Shown here in pieces: positions 16,196 to 25,931 of a stretch of 64,000 nucleotides of DNA. The notes under the pieces are model-generated. The model was not told the origin of the DNA, did no database searches, and saw nothing but the letters and a program-made list of their open reading frames with translations. This stretch comes from Terriglobia bacterium (lineage in GTDB: Bacteria; Pseudomonadota; Alphaproteobacteria; Acetobacterales; Acetobacteraceae): NCBI GenBank assembly GCA_023511585.1, contig JAIMBF010000006.1, positions 1-64,000 of the forward strand, read 5' to 3'. Position 1 is the first letter of the stretch; every line of letters begins with the position of its first letter. A program made the position numbers and the translations under genes.

Positions 16196-17092
16196 GTGCG
16201 GCTTCTGCTTGTCGTCCTGTTGGACGGGTTGGCCTACGCGGCCTGGCTGTTTCTCGTTTCTGCGGGCCTTACTTTTACCTACGGAGTTCTCCGGGTGCTG
16301 AACCTTGCGCATGGAAACCTCTATGCGCTCGGCGCCTATCTGGGGGCCACGCTTTTGCTGCATTATGCGGCAAGCGGCTCCGAGGTTGCGGCAACGCTCG
16401 GGTTGCTCCTGCTTGCCGCTGTTATTATCGGCATCCTTGCCGGGCCGCTCATCGAGCGCGTATTTCTGCGCCGCGTTTATTCCCGCGATGAAGAAGTCCA
16501 ACTGTTGCTGACTTTCGCGATCTCGTTAATCCTTGAAGACGTGACCAAGCTCATCTGGGGAGTAACCCCGGTCGTTGCGGATATGCCCTACACCTCGTTT
16601 GGTAGTGTCCGCCTCGGCGGCATCAGCTATCCCTGGTACCCGTTCCTGCTTGTCGGTGTCGCGCTCGGTTTAGCAGGATTCTTATGGTTTGTCGTAACGC
16701 ACACGCGCTTGGGCAAGGTATTGGCCGCAGTGATCGCCGACCGGGAAGTCAGCGCAACGCTCGGCATTCATGTTCCCCGCGTCTATACCTTTGCCTTTAC
16801 CGCCGGCGCAATCCTTGCCGCGTTGGGCGGGGCGCTCACAGCGCCAATGTTTTCATTGGTGCCGGGAATAGGGGCGGATGTGCTGGTGATTTCCTTTGCC
16901 GTCATTGCCATTGGCGGTTTGGGAAGCATCGGCGGCGCGGCCGTGGGTTCCGTCGTCGTCGGGCTTGCGCGCTCTGCCGCAGTCTATTTCTTTCCGGAAC
17001 TCGACCTCTTTACGATCTATTTGATCATGACGCTGGTTTTGCTTTTCCGTCCTCAAGGATTGTTTGGAGAAATCGAGATACGGCGGATCTAA
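16196..17092 (+). CDS. Branched-chain amino acid-type ABC transporter permease (LivH-like)
   Basis: The 298-residue permease has about eight membrane segments and the family landmarks LTFTYGVLRVLNLAHGNLYALGAYLGA near the N-terminus and VISFAVIAIGGLGSIGGAAVGSVVVGL near the C-terminus. It starts at GTG after an AGAGAG site. With the following LivM-like protein it forms the membrane channel of the importer. The upstream 70-bp gap contains the repeat at 16119-16146 and no other gene. Confidence 0.92.
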   Translation: MRLLLVVLLDGLAYAAWLFLVSAGLTFTYGVLRVLNLAHGNLYALGAYLGATLLLHYAASGSEVAATLGLLLLAAVIIGILAGPLIERVFLRRVYSRDEEVQLLLTFAISLILEDVTKLIWGVTPVVADMPYTSFGSVRLGGISYPWYPFLLVGVALGLAGFLWFVVTHTRLGKVLAAVIADREVSATLGIHVPRVYTFAFTAGAILAALGGALTAPMFSLVPGIGADVLVISFAVIAIGGLGSIGGAAVGSVVVGLARSAAVYFFPELDLFTIYLIMTLVLLFRPQGLFGEIEIRRI

Positions 17093-17097
17093 AACTT

Positions 17098-18045
17098 ATG
17101 GGTGGTTCTTTGCGCTTTATTCCGTTTCTGCTTCTGGGGTTGGCCCTCATCACGGCTCCATTCGTGCTATCGGGATGGGTGTTATTTTTGCTGACCGTAG
17201 CGGGAGCCAAGGCGCTTGCGGTACTAGGTGTTGTGTTGTTGTTGCGTGCCAAACTGCTTACTTTCGGCCATGCGCTTTATTACGCCGCGGGTGCTTATGC
17301 CGCCGGGCTTGGAGTAAAATATCTCGGCCTGCATAACGGTTTCGCTTTAATCGGGCTTGCATTCGTCGCGGGGCTCGGCGTGAGCGCGCTGCTCGGCTTA
17401 CTGGTCATTCGGTATCGCGGAGTATATTTCGCGCTGCTCAATCTGGCTTTTTCTATGGTTCTTTATGGGATTCTGCTGAAATTCTATTCAGTAACGGGGG
17501 GTACGGACGGGCTTGCATTTCCTGCACCGACTTTTGGCTTGATTGGCCTCAGCGAGGCTTCGCTCCGAGCGCAACTCTACGAGCTTACTCTTTTCCTCGG
17601 CAGTCTGCTTTTTTATCTCACCTACCGTTTTTTCGCCTCTCCAGCAGGTTATGTTCTCTTTGCCATTCGCGACAATGAAGTGCGGGTCGCGTATATGGGG
17701 ATTTCGGTTAATGCTGCCGTCTATCTCGGCTACATCATAGCAGGCGGATTGGCAGGGGTGGCAGGGGTTTTGGTCGGGCTATCGGTCGGGCATATCACGC
17801 CCGATCTCGCATTTTGGTCGCAATCGGGCGAATTTGTGTTCGTGGCGATTTTGGGCGGCGTCGGTAGCGTGTTCGCACCCGTTGTAGGATCCATTTTGTT
17901 TGAGTTTGTGCGCAACTATGCGTTTGAGCTTTCGCCTTACACCTGGCAAATGACGCTCGGGGCGGCACTTCTCCTGATTATTTTCTTTTTGCCGGGCGGC
18001 GTTTGGAGCCTGGTGGGGCTTGCGCGCACGAGGTCCGGGCCTTGA
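17098..18045 (+). CDS. Branched-chain amino acid-type ABC transporter permease (LivM-like)
   Basis: The 315-residue permease begins MGGSLRFIPFLLLGLALITAPFVLSG and has the conserved FGHALYYAAGAYAAGL, the LRFRGVYFALLNLAFS-type helix (here VIRYRGVYFALL), the RDNEVRVAYMGI loop and the closing VAILGGVGSVFAPVVGSILFEF. It pairs with the LivH-like protein in the same importer. The ATG at 17098 lies five bases after the livH stop; a longer in-frame extension upstream overlaps livH and is not used. Confidence 0.92.
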   Translation: MGGSLRFIPFLLLGLALITAPFVLSGWVLFLLTVAGAKALAVLGVVLLLRAKLLTFGHALYYAAGAYAAGLGVKYLGLHNGFALIGLAFVAGLGVSALLGLLVIRYRGVYFALLNLAFSMVLYGILLKFYSVTGGTDGLAFPAPTFGLIGLSEASLRAQLYELTLFLGSLLFYLTYRFFASPAGYVLFAIRDNEVRVAYMGISVNAAVYLGYIIAGGLAGVAGVLVGLSVGHITPDLAFWSQSGEFVFVAILGGVGSVFAPVVGSILFEFVRNYAFELSPYTWQMTLGAALLLIIFFLPGGVWSLVGLARTRSGP

Positions 18046-18785
18046 GCGTACTTTTGGAAACTGTCGGGCTCACGCGATTTTTCGGCGCCGTCTGCGCGCT
18101 GGAAGAGCTCAATCTTTGTATCCATGAAGGCGATATGGTGGGAATCATCGGCTCCAACGGTTCCGGGAAAACAACGTTTCTTAATCTCGTTACCGGGTAT
18201 CTCAAGCCTGCCCGCGGCTGTATTCTTCTCGCCGGGCGGGATATCACCTTGCTTTCTCCACGCCAAATCACGCGTCTCGGTGTTGCCCGTTCTTTCCAGA
18301 TCCCGCAACTCTACCTAAACCTTACCGTAATGGAGAATTTGCTTCTGGCACTTGCGGCGCGCTCGGGCCGCGTGGGCCTTTGGGCCCGACTGCACCGCCA
18401 GAATTGGATGCGCGAGGGGCAGGAAATCCTCAAGCAATTCAACCTTGATCGTTACGGCGAACAACGGGTTGCCGAGCTTCCCGAGGGCGCGCGCAAGCTC
18501 CTGGATATCGCGCTGGCCGTTGCGCTTCAGCCGAGACTTCTGTTGATGGACGAGCCGACCGCAGGCGTAAGCACGCAAGACAAGTTTGCGGTGATGGACA
18601 CGCTGGTGAGCACTTTGCGCGGCAGCAGCATCACCACTGTTTTTGTTGAACATGATATGGACGTCGTGCGCCGGTACAGCCGGCGCGCACTGGTGTTCGA
18701 CCAGGGCCGCGTGATCGCCGATGGCGAACCCTCGGCGGTACTTACCGATGCGGGTGTCAAACGGGCGGTGCTCGGCCATGCATGA
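18042..18785 (+). CDS. Branched-chain amino acid-type ABC transporter ATPase (LivG-like)
   Basis: The 247-residue ATPase has Walker A GSNGSGKTT, a Q-loop segment SFQIPQLYLNLTVMENLL, the LivG-type signature VAELPEGARKLLDIALAVA in place of LSGGQ, and Walker B LLLMDEPTAGVS. It energises the importer together with LivF. The likely start is a TTG at 18042, which overlaps the livM stop as TTGA. An ATG at 18003 would give a longer protein but lies inside livM. Because the start codon is weak, expression may depend on coupling. Confidence 0.9.
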   Translation: MSVLLETVGLTRFFGAVCALEELNLCIHEGDMVGIIGSNGSGKTTFLNLVTGYLKPARGCILLAGRDITLLSPRQITRLGVARSFQIPQLYLNLTVMENLLLALAARSGRVGLWARLHRQNWMREGQEILKQFNLDRYGEQRVAELPEGARKLLDIALAVALQPRLLLMDEPTAGVSTQDKFAVMDTLVSTLRGSSITTVFVEHDMDVVRRYSRRALVFDQGRVIADGEPSAVLTDAGVKRAVLGHA

Positions 18786-19440
18786 GGTGCTGCGGTTGGA
18801 GCGGGTGCGGGTAGCTATTCAAGGCGCCGAAGTATTGCGCGGGATCTCTTTTGCAATACCGTCAACGGGGCTTGCGGCTTTGGTCGGGCGGAACGGCGCC
18901 GGCAAGACGACGACCTTGCGAAGCGTGATGGGTTTGTTACCACTTCGGGACGGGCAGATCAGCCTCAACGGAGAGAAGCTTGGGGATCTGCCTCCGCACC
19001 GACGCGCCGCGCTCGGTATCGGCTATGTACCCGAAGACCGCCGCTTGATCGGCCAGCTTTCGGTCGCTGACAATCTTCTCCTACCGGCTTGGGCGCAAGG
19101 CCGGACGGATGTTAAAAAACGGCTTGCACACGTTTATGGGATCATGCCCGAGGTGAGGGCGTTGGCGACGCGAAAGGCTGCACAACTCTCCGGCGGTCAA
19201 CAAAAGATGGTGGCATTGGCACGTGCGCTCATGAGCGCGACCAAGCTTTTGTTGCTCGATGAACCCTTTGAGGGTCTTTCTCCGGGGCTCGGTGAAAAGC
19301 TCGCGGAGGTCATTTGCGATGTGCAACGTACTGGCGTGGCCGTGCTGGTTGCCGAATCGGATACCAAACGCGTGAGCTTTGTGGAGAGAATCTATACGAT
19401 CGAGCGCGGCGAAATCACGGAGCAGATTGACCATCGCTGA
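18778..19440 (+). CDS. Branched-chain amino acid-type ABC transporter ATPase (LivF-like)
   Basis: The 220-residue ATPase has Walker A GRNGAGKTTTLRSVMGL, the IGYVPEDRRLIGQLSVADNLLL Q-loop region, the signature QLSGGQQKMVALARAL and Walker B LLLLDEPFEGLSP. It overlaps livG by eight bases. It completes a five-gene operon in the order binding protein, LivH, LivM, LivG, LivF. The next gene (pdxY) is convergent, 33 bp away, with no obvious terminator hairpin between them. Confidence 0.93.
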   Translation: MHEVLRLERVRVAIQGAEVLRGISFAIPSTGLAALVGRNGAGKTTTLRSVMGLLPLRDGQISLNGEKLGDLPPHRRAALGIGYVPEDRRLIGQLSVADNLLLPAWAQGRTDVKKRLAHVYGIMPEVRALATRKAAQLSGGQQKMVALARALMSATKLLLLDEPFEGLSPGLGEKLAEVICDVQRTGVAVLVAESDTKRVSFVERIYTIERGEITEQIDHR

Positions 19441-19473
19441 AGGGCAATTGCAGCATCATGGCTCAGCGCAGAA

Positions 19474-20364
19474 TTACACCGGCTCGGCGCGAAAACGGAG
19501 GGACGGTGTTATAACCTCATCCTGTGCGGCGATGATCGCAAGTTCTTGTTGCCCTAATTCTGCAGTCCGGCGAAGTATGCCGAAAAGGGCCGAGACGGCA
19601 TTTTCCAAAGCTTCTCGCCCGCTATTGCCCCGCAAACAATGATAGAAAAACAAAGCCGCAAGCAAGTCGCCGCTGCCGCTTGGCCGAAGCGGCAGTTTCG
19701 GCGTACGCAAAAGGTAGAATGCGCTGCTCTCGCCGACGATGGTATCGATCGCATCCTCCGGCGTGGATTCCGTGTTAAGGCTGCTGACTAACACCGTCTG
19801 TAACCCGTCTTTTCGCATTTTCCCTTGTAGGGCGGCGATCGCCGTTTTCACTTCAGTGAGGGTCCGGCATGGTATATCGGTGAGATGTGCAAGTTCAAAC
19901 CGGTTCGGCGTGGCAATATCGGCCGCCGGCAATGCTTCCTCCAGGAAAAAACGAGGCAGGTCGGGGTGCACATAAACGCCCGGGCCATCGTCGCCGAAAA
20001 CGGGGTCGCAACAATAAAGCCCGTGGGGATTTGCTGCGCGCATTTCGGCAACGGCCTTCAATACGGCAGCTCCTGTCCCTGCTTCCGCGAGATAGCCGGA
20101 AAGCACGCCATGGCACGCGGCAAGAATGCCACGCTCCGCAAGGCCGGTGATCACGTCCGCCACATGCGAAGGCGGAAACCGCATCCCGCGGAAGCGGCCA
20201 TAGCCGGGGTGGTTGGAAAACTGCAGCGTGTGCACCGCCAGCACCTCCGCCCCCAAACGTTGCAGCGGAAAGAGCGCTGCCGCGTTGCCGACATGCCCGT
20301 AGGCGACCCAGGACTGGATCGAAAGAATGCGCAAAGCAGCTTGTTTAGGCGCAACGTCCGCCAT
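19474..20364 (-). CDS. pdxY: Pyridoxal kinase
   Basis: The 296-residue ribokinase-fold kinase has the PdxK/PdxY opening ILSIQSWVAYGHVGNAAALFPLQRLG, the HTLQFSNHPGYG loop, YCCDPVFGD and the ATP/phosphate motif RPSGSGDLLAALFF near the C-terminus. It phosphorylates pyridoxal in the salvage of vitamin B6. The ATG at 20362-20364 was chosen; it lies within the 3' end of the upstream SDR gene, a 20-bp overlap, so the two are probably co-transcribed. Confidence 0.92.
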   Translation of the reverse strand: MADVAPKQAALRILSIQSWVAYGHVGNAAALFPLQRLGAEVLAVHTLQFSNHPGYGRFRGMRFPPSHVADVITGLAERGILAACHGVLSGYLAEAGTGAAVLKAVAEMRAANPHGLYCCDPVFGDDGPGVYVHPDLPRFFLEEALPAADIATPNRFELAHLTDIPCRTLTEVKTAIAALQGKMRKDGLQTVLVSSLNTESTPEDAIDTIVGESSAFYLLRTPKLPLRPSGSGDLLAALFFYHCLRGNSGREALENAVSALFGILRRTAELGQQELAIIAAQDEVITPSLRFRAEPV

Positions 20365-21097
20365 CGACCGGCAAAAGCACCCCGGTGATGAAGGCGCTGG
20401 CGTCTTCCGCAAGGAAAACGCATGCATTTGCGATATCGGCCGGAGTGCTCATGCGCCCGAGCGGAATCGTCGCGATAAAGCGGGCGCGATTTTCGGGCGT
20501 ATCCGGCAGGCCCATAAATTGCTCCAAAAGCCCGGTGGCGCCGATCACCGGGCAGACGGCATTCACGCGGATATTATCGGAAGCAAGCTCGATGGCCATG
20601 GCAGCGGTGATCGTGTTCACGGCACCTTTGCTGCCGTTGTACCAAACAAGCCCGGGTCTCGGCCGAATGCCTGCCGTGGAGGAGATGTTAATAATACTAC
20701 CGCCGCGGCCTTGACGGCGCAGCACGGGGACGGCCGCTTTTGCCATCCAGAAGATGGATTTTACGTTGACGGCGTAAACACGGTCGAAAGTTGCTTCGTC
20801 TACCTCGAGAAGCGGCTGGTTTTTGTGCGTAGTGCCGGCATTGTTGACCACGATATCAAGCCCGCCGAAATGTTGCAAAGCCGCATCCACCATTGCCTGC
20901 ACATCGCCTTCGCGGCTGACATCGCCGCTTACCGCATAGGCATTCGGGCCGGCCTCCGCCGCAACGCGCCTTGCGCCCTCGGCGTTCAAATCGGCGATAA
21001 CGACTTTCGCGCCTTCGGCCGCAAACCGCTTGGCGATACCCTCGCCAAAACCGCTCGCTGCACCGGTTATAAGCGCTATTTTGCCATTAAGCCGCAT
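20345..21097 (-). CDS. Short-chain dehydrogenase/reductase
   Basis: The 250-residue SDR has the nucleotide motif TGAASGFGEGIA, the NNAG stretch VVNNAGTTHKNQPL, catalytic Ser in INISSTAG, the YxxxK pair in WYNGSKGAVNTI, and the C-terminal VDGGRCA. An Asp at VVIADLNAEG after the second strand suggests NAD preference. Relatives are 3-ketoacyl-type reductases or secondary-alcohol dehydrogenases; the substrate is unknown. A strong AAAGGGGGG site precedes the ATG. It is followed by pdxY in an overlapping arrangement and diverges from the flavin reductase gene. Confidence 0.92.
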   Translation of the reverse strand: MRLNGKIALITGAASGFGEGIAKRFAAEGAKVVIADLNAEGARRVAAEAGPNAYAVSGDVSREGDVQAMVDAALQHFGGLDIVVNNAGTTHKNQPLLEVDEATFDRVYAVNVKSIFWMAKAAVPVLRRQGRGGSIINISSTAGIRPRPGLVWYNGSKGAVNTITAAMAIELASDNIRVNAVCPVIGATGLLEQFMGLPDTPENRARFIATIPLGRMSTPADIANACVFLAEDASAFITGVLLPVDGGRCA

Positions 21098-21190
21098 GGT
21101 GTCCCCCCTTTCAGTGGCTGAAGCATGGCTGGCAAACCTTGCCAAAGAGCCTGATCGCTGCACTATGTTGCCAAACTTGGCAAGTCTTGA

Positions 21191-22288
<1,098 letters not shown>

Positions 22289-22367
22289 CCGGTTGTAACA
22301 GTTGGAGACTGGATTTTCTTCACAACACGTGCTCTTTGCGTATTTCGGCAAAGATAAGGAGGGCAGA

Positions 22368-22886
22368 ATGATGGATCCGCGTTCGACGGTTCGCTTTGCG
22401 GGGTTCCGTGCGGTGCTTGCGCTTGGCTTCGCGGTTGGTTTTGCCAGCCTCGCGTTTGCACAAAATTCCCAATATCCGCCGCAAAATCCGCCGCAAACGT
22501 CACCGGCTCCGGGCCCCGGCTCTCGCAATCCTGAGCAAGCCAAGGCACGCGTGGAAGAGCAAATCAACCGCCTGCATCAGCAACTCGGCATTACCGCCGA
22601 TCAGGAACCACAGTGGAATGCTTTTGCCGCGGTGATGCGGGCCAATGCGGAACACATGGAGGGGCTGTATCGGGAACGCGCCAGCCGGTTCAATCAAATG
22701 AACGCCGTTGAGAGCCTTCGTTCCTATCAGCGCATCGTGCAGGCCCATGCCGAAGATTTGGCGCGCCTGGTGCCGGCGTTCGAGACGCTTTACGCAAGCC
22801 TGACACCGGATCAGCAACGTATCGCCGATCAGGTTTTCCGCTATCAAAACCGCCGCCGCGGGAGCCGTACTGCGCCGCATGGGTGA
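22368..22886 (+). CDS. Exported Spy/CpxP-like LTxxQ protein
   Basis: The 172-residue protein has a signal peptide (AVLALGFAVGFASLAFA), a Pro/Gln-rich spacer, then two helical repeats of the LTxxQ type: LGITADQEPQWNAFAAVM and a C-terminal SLTPDQQRIADQVF. That is the pattern of Spy/CpxP periplasmic chaperones and related metal-stress proteins. AAGGAGG lies five bases before the first of two tandem ATGs, which decides the start. The C-terminus is basic (RRRGSR). Confidence 0.85.
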   Translation: MMDPRSTVRFAGFRAVLALGFAVGFASLAFAQNSQYPPQNPPQTSPAPGPGSRNPEQAKARVEEQINRLHQQLGITADQEPQWNAFAAVMRANAEHMEGLYRERASRFNQMNAVESLRSYQRIVQAHAEDLARLVPAFETLYASLTPDQQRIADQVFRYQNRRRGSRTAPHG

Positions 22887-22962
22887 ACGCGGGCTTCTGA
22901 CCTGAGCTGGCTTGCCTCCTTAGGGGAAAAGAACTATACGCCGCGCACGCAAACATATCTCC

Positions 22963-22982
22963 CTGCCGGTCGGTATCGGCAG
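22963..22982 (+). promoter_or_regulatory. Hairpin in the rpmE leader
   Basis: CTGCCG and CGGCAG form a perfect 6-bp stem with an 8-base loop, ending just before the AAGGAG site of the L31 gene. L31 genes in several bacterial groups carry regulatory leader structures, but I cannot assign this hairpin to a known one. Confidence 0.35.
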
Positions 22983-23002
22983 AAGATGAAGGAGTGGTCG
23001 CT

Positions 23003-23275
23003 ATGAAGCCGGGAATCCACCCCGATTATCACGAGATTACCGTGGTTATGACCGACGGAACTCAGTTCACCACCCGTTCATGCTACGGCAAGCCGGGGGA
23101 TGTGCTGCGGCTTGAGGTAGATCCGAAGTCGCACCCGGCGTGGACGGGGCAGCATCGCATTATCGATACCGGCGGCCAGGTGGCAAAGTTCAACAAGCGG
23201 TTTGCCGGGATCGGACTTCGCACCGCTACCGGCGCCAAAAACGCCGGCGCTAAAGACTCCGGCGCCAAAAAATAA
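23003..23275 (+). CDS. rpmE: 50S ribosomal protein L31
   Basis: The 90-residue protein begins [32 protein letters not shown], typical of L31 in alphaproteobacteria. The zinc CxxC pairs of the other L31 type are absent; only one cysteine is seen. [24 protein letters not shown] follows. The C-terminus is a short AK-rich repeat ([14 protein letters not shown]) encoded by a 15-bp tandem unit. AAGGAG precedes the ATG; a GTG three codons upstream is possible. Confidence 0.95.
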   Translation: MKPGIHPDYHEITVVMTDGTQFTTRSCYGKPGDVLRLEVDPKSHPAWTGQHRIIDTGGQVAKFNKRFAGIGLRTATGAKNAGAKDSGAKK

Positions 23276-23595
23276 GCTTTGCTTCCGTTTTAAAAAATTA
23301 TTTTGCCGCCGATTTCGCTAGGGTCGTGCGAGGCTGGTTTATGCCTCGCGCCACATGCGTGCGGCTTGCGTGGAACCGCTAACGCCGTCGCAAAAATTGC
23401 TGGCGAAGCGCCCATCTGACGACCATTCGCATTTTTACGGATTGTGCTAAGAAAGGCAGATCAGATACAACATTTCAAGAAAATCCGGAGCAGCTTCGGC
23501 CGAGAAACCTGACCTTTTCTCTCGCAGTTTCGCAGCATTAGGCCGGAGGTAAGCTACGGACCAAGTCATTGGCCTATCGGGAGGAGTGCCGTCTT
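23276..23595. other. 320-bp non-coding gap before the dehydrogenase operon
   Basis: No plausible gene was found. Two small inverted repeats occur on the plus strand: GCGAGGC/GCCTCGC (23328-23334 with 23343-23349) and an interrupted CGCC..GCAA/TTGC..GGCG (23383-23405). Neither is followed by a T run. No convincing sigma-54 -24/-12 element was found, although acetoin-type operons often use one. A GGGAGGAG ribosome site for the E1 alpha gene ends the gap. The region probably holds that operon's promoter. Confidence 0.5.
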
Positions 23596-24582
23596 ATGAC
23601 ACCAACGCGCGAACAGAAGATCTGGATGTATGAGCACATGCTCGTCAGCCGGTACCTCGAAGAGATGATCGAAGAGATCTACATGGAGGGTAAGACACCG
23701 GCCTTCAACATGGCGGCAGGCCCGATTCCCGGCGAAATGCACCTCTCCAAAGGCCAGGAACCCTGCGCGGTCGGTGTCTGCGTGCATTTGAAGCCGTTCG
23801 ATGTGGTAACGGCAACCCATCGGCCGCATCACATTGCCGTTGCGAAGGGTGTCGATCTCAACAAGATGACAGCGGAAATCTTCGGCAAGGCAACCGGGTT
23901 AAGCGGCGGCCGCGGCGGGCATATGCATATTTTTGATCCGGACGTGAACTTCTCATGTTCGGGCATCATCGGCCAGAGTGTGGGGCCGGCGGTCGGTGCC
24001 GCGCTTTCACGGAAGCTGCAGAAAAAGGAGGGCGTCGCCGTTGCCTTCTTGGGCGAAGGGGCGGTCAACCAAGGCGCCTTCCATGAAGGCTTGAACCTCG
24101 CGGCGGTCTGGAAGCTGCCGGTGATCTTCGTGATCGAGGACAACGGTTGGGGCATATCGGTGCCGAAGACGGCCTCGACCGCTGTCGAGCACAACGATAT
24201 TCGCGCGCAAGCTTACGGCATTCCGGGCCACTACGTGCCCGGAAACAATCCGCTGGAAATCTTTCGCGTGGCCGGCGAGGCGATCGCGCGTGCCCGGCGC
24301 GGCGAGGGGCCATCGCTGATTGAAATCGAAACACTCCGCATGGCCGGACATTTCATGGGGGATGCCGAGCAGTATCGCCCCAAGGAGGAATTGGCGATGC
24401 TCAAAGCGCGGGATCCGATCGTGGCCATGCGCACCTATTTGATGACCGTAGACAAGATGTCCGAAGCCGAGGACCAGGAAATCGTCACGCGCGCCCGAAA
24501 GCGCGCCGAGGCGGCCATTGCCTTCGCGAAAGAGAGCCCCTACCCGCGCGGGGAAGAGGCGCTCGAAAAGGTGTTCGTCTAA
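23596..24582 (+). CDS. 2-oxoacid/acetoin dehydrogenase E1 alpha subunit
   Basis: The 328-residue thiamine-diphosphate enzyme has the alpha-subunit motif GEGAVNQGAFHEGLNLAAVWKLPVIFVIEDNGWGIS, with the metal-binding GEG...N, and the earlier GGRGGHMHIF and HRPHHIAVAKG segments. It resembles acetoin dehydrogenase (AcoA) and pyruvate dehydrogenase E1 alpha. With the next gene it decarboxylates the substrate and loads the lipoyl group. The order E1 alpha, E1 beta, lipoyl protein, E2 core and lipoate ligase marks a dedicated complex. The substrate (acetoin, pyruvate or another 2-oxoacid) is not resolved. Confidence 0.92.
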   Translation: MTPTREQKIWMYEHMLVSRYLEEMIEEIYMEGKTPAFNMAAGPIPGEMHLSKGQEPCAVGVCVHLKPFDVVTATHRPHHIAVAKGVDLNKMTAEIFGKATGLSGGRGGHMHIFDPDVNFSCSGIIGQSVGPAVGAALSRKLQKKEGVAVAFLGEGAVNQGAFHEGLNLAAVWKLPVIFVIEDNGWGISVPKTASTAVEHNDIRAQAYGIPGHYVPGNNPLEIFRVAGEAIARARRGEGPSLIEIETLRMAGHFMGDAEQYRPKEELAMLKARDPIVAMRTYLMTVDKMSEAEDQEIVTRARKRAEAAIAFAKESPYPRGEEALEKVFV

Positions 24583-24641
24583 GGCCTTCTCGGTGCCGGT
24601 GTGAATGCCGGCGACGGGATCTCTTTTTGGAGGAAACGCAA

Positions 24642-25664
24642 ATGACCACCGTGACAAGCAATGTCAGAAAGCAAACGATTGCCCGTGCCATGGCGGAGGC
24701 GATCGCTCAGGAGATGCGCACTGATCCTCGCGTGTTCGTGATGGGAGAAGATATCGGCCAGCTAGGCGGCGTCTTCGGTAACACGCGCGGGCTTTTTGAA
24801 GAGTTCGGCCCCGAGCGTGTCCGCGACACGCCGATTTCAGAGACTGCGTTCATCGGCGCGGCTGTGGGTGCTGCCGCCGACGGTATGCGCCCGGTCGTCG
24901 AGCTCATGTTTGTCGATTTCTTCGGCGTTTGCATGGACGCCATCTACAACTTAATGGCCAAGAACACCTATTTCTCGGGCGGCAAACTCTCGATCCCGGT
25001 GGTGCTCATGACGGCCACAGGCGGCGGCTATAGCGATGCCGGGCAGCATTCCCAATGCCTTCATGCAACGTTCGCACACCTCCCGGGCATGAAGGTCGTC
25101 GCTCCCTCCAATGCTTACGACGCCAAGGGGCTGATGATTTCCGCCATTCGCGATGATAACCCGGTGATTTACCTCTTCCACAAGGCGCTGCAAGGAATGG
25201 GCTGGCTCGGCACGGAGCCGGCATCCATCGTCCATGTGCCGGAGGAGGCCTATACTGTTCCCATCGGCAAGGCGGCCACGGTTCGCGAAGGCCGCGATGT
25301 CACCATCGTGGGCATCACCTCGGGTGTGCATCACGCACTGAAGGCGGCAGAGCAGCTGGAACAGAAGGGTGTCTCCGCGGAAGTGATCGACCTTCGCTCG
25401 CTGGTGCCGCTCGATCGCGAGCACGTGATCAATTCGGTCCGCAAAACCGGCCGGCTCATCGTCGTGGACGAAGACTACCAAAGCTACGGTGTCACGGGCG
25501 AGATCATCGCATCGGTTGTCGAGGCGGATATCTCCATGCTGAAATCGCCGCCGAAACGCGTCGCCTATCCGGACATCCCAATCCCCTTTTCGCGCCCCAT
25601 GGAACAATGGGCACTCCCGAACCCGGCGAAAATCGTCGCGGCCTACGAAAGCATGGTGAAGTAG
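24642..25664 (+). CDS. 2-oxoacid/acetoin dehydrogenase E1 beta subunit
   Basis: The 340-residue partner has the transketolase pyrimidine-domain stretch DPRVFVMGEDIGQLGGVFGNTRGL, the SETAFIGAAVGAAADGMRPVVELMF segment and the C-terminal transketolase domain with VTIVGITSGVHHAL and RLIVVDEDYQSYGVTGEI. It completes the E1 heterotetramer with the alpha subunit encoded 59 bp upstream. GGAGG lies before the ATG. The downstream lipoyl-protein gene begins five bases after its stop. Confidence 0.93.
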   Translation: MTTVTSNVRKQTIARAMAEAIAQEMRTDPRVFVMGEDIGQLGGVFGNTRGLFEEFGPERVRDTPISETAFIGAAVGAAADGMRPVVELMFVDFFGVCMDAIYNLMAKNTYFSGGKLSIPVVLMTATGGGYSDAGQHSQCLHATFAHLPGMKVVAPSNAYDAKGLMISAIRDDNPVIYLFHKALQGMGWLGTEPASIVHVPEEAYTVPIGKAATVREGRDVTIVGITSGVHHALKAAEQLEQKGVSAEVIDLRSLVPLDREHVINSVRKTGRLIVVDEDYQSYGVTGEIIASVVEADISMLKSPPKRVAYPDIPIPFSRPMEQWALPNPAKIVAAYESMVK

Positions 25665-25669
25665 CCGCG

Positions 25670-25903
25670 ATGGCCGTCGATATAATCGTCCCAAAGGATC
25701 TTTGGGAGGAAGAGGTGGAAGGGGTCATTGTGGCCTGGCTCACCGAAGAGGGAGCCAGCGTCCGCAAAGGGGACGTGGTTGCCGAAATCATGGTGAAGAA
25801 AGTCCAGTTCGATATCCTTGCACCGGCGGAGGGTAGGGTCAGGATTTTGAAGAAGGCGGACGAGATCATTCGCAAGGGCGATGTCATCGGTCGGATAGAG
25901 TGA
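25670..25903 (+). CDS. Free-standing lipoyl-domain protein (E2 lipoyl arm)
   Basis: This 77-residue protein is a single biotin/lipoyl domain: VEGVIVAWLTEEGASVRKGDVVAEI, then MVKKVQFDI at the tip of the hairpin, then LAPAEGRVRILKKADEIIRKGDVIGRIE. K44 aligns with the lipoylated lysine. The usual acidic residue before it (the D of TDK) is K43. In normal E2 proteins this domain is joined by a linker to the catalytic core. Here it stands alone and the core is the next gene. A lipoate-ligase-like gene two places downstream could charge it. Confidence 0.88.
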   Translation: MAVDIIVPKDLWEEEVEGVIVAWLTEEGASVRKGDVVAEIMVKKVQFDILAPAEGRVRILKKADEIIRKGDVIGRIE

Positions 25904-25931
25904 AGACCTCAGCGGGACGAGAAGACGCGCG

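Noticed and set aside
23328-23349. Terminator for rpmE
   Set aside because: The 7-bp stem is not followed by a T run on either strand and lies 50 bp past the stop codon.
23276-23595. Sigma-54 promoter or TPP riboswitch before the dehydrogenase operon
   Set aside because: No GG-N10-GC element with the right flanks and no conserved TPP-box sequences were found.
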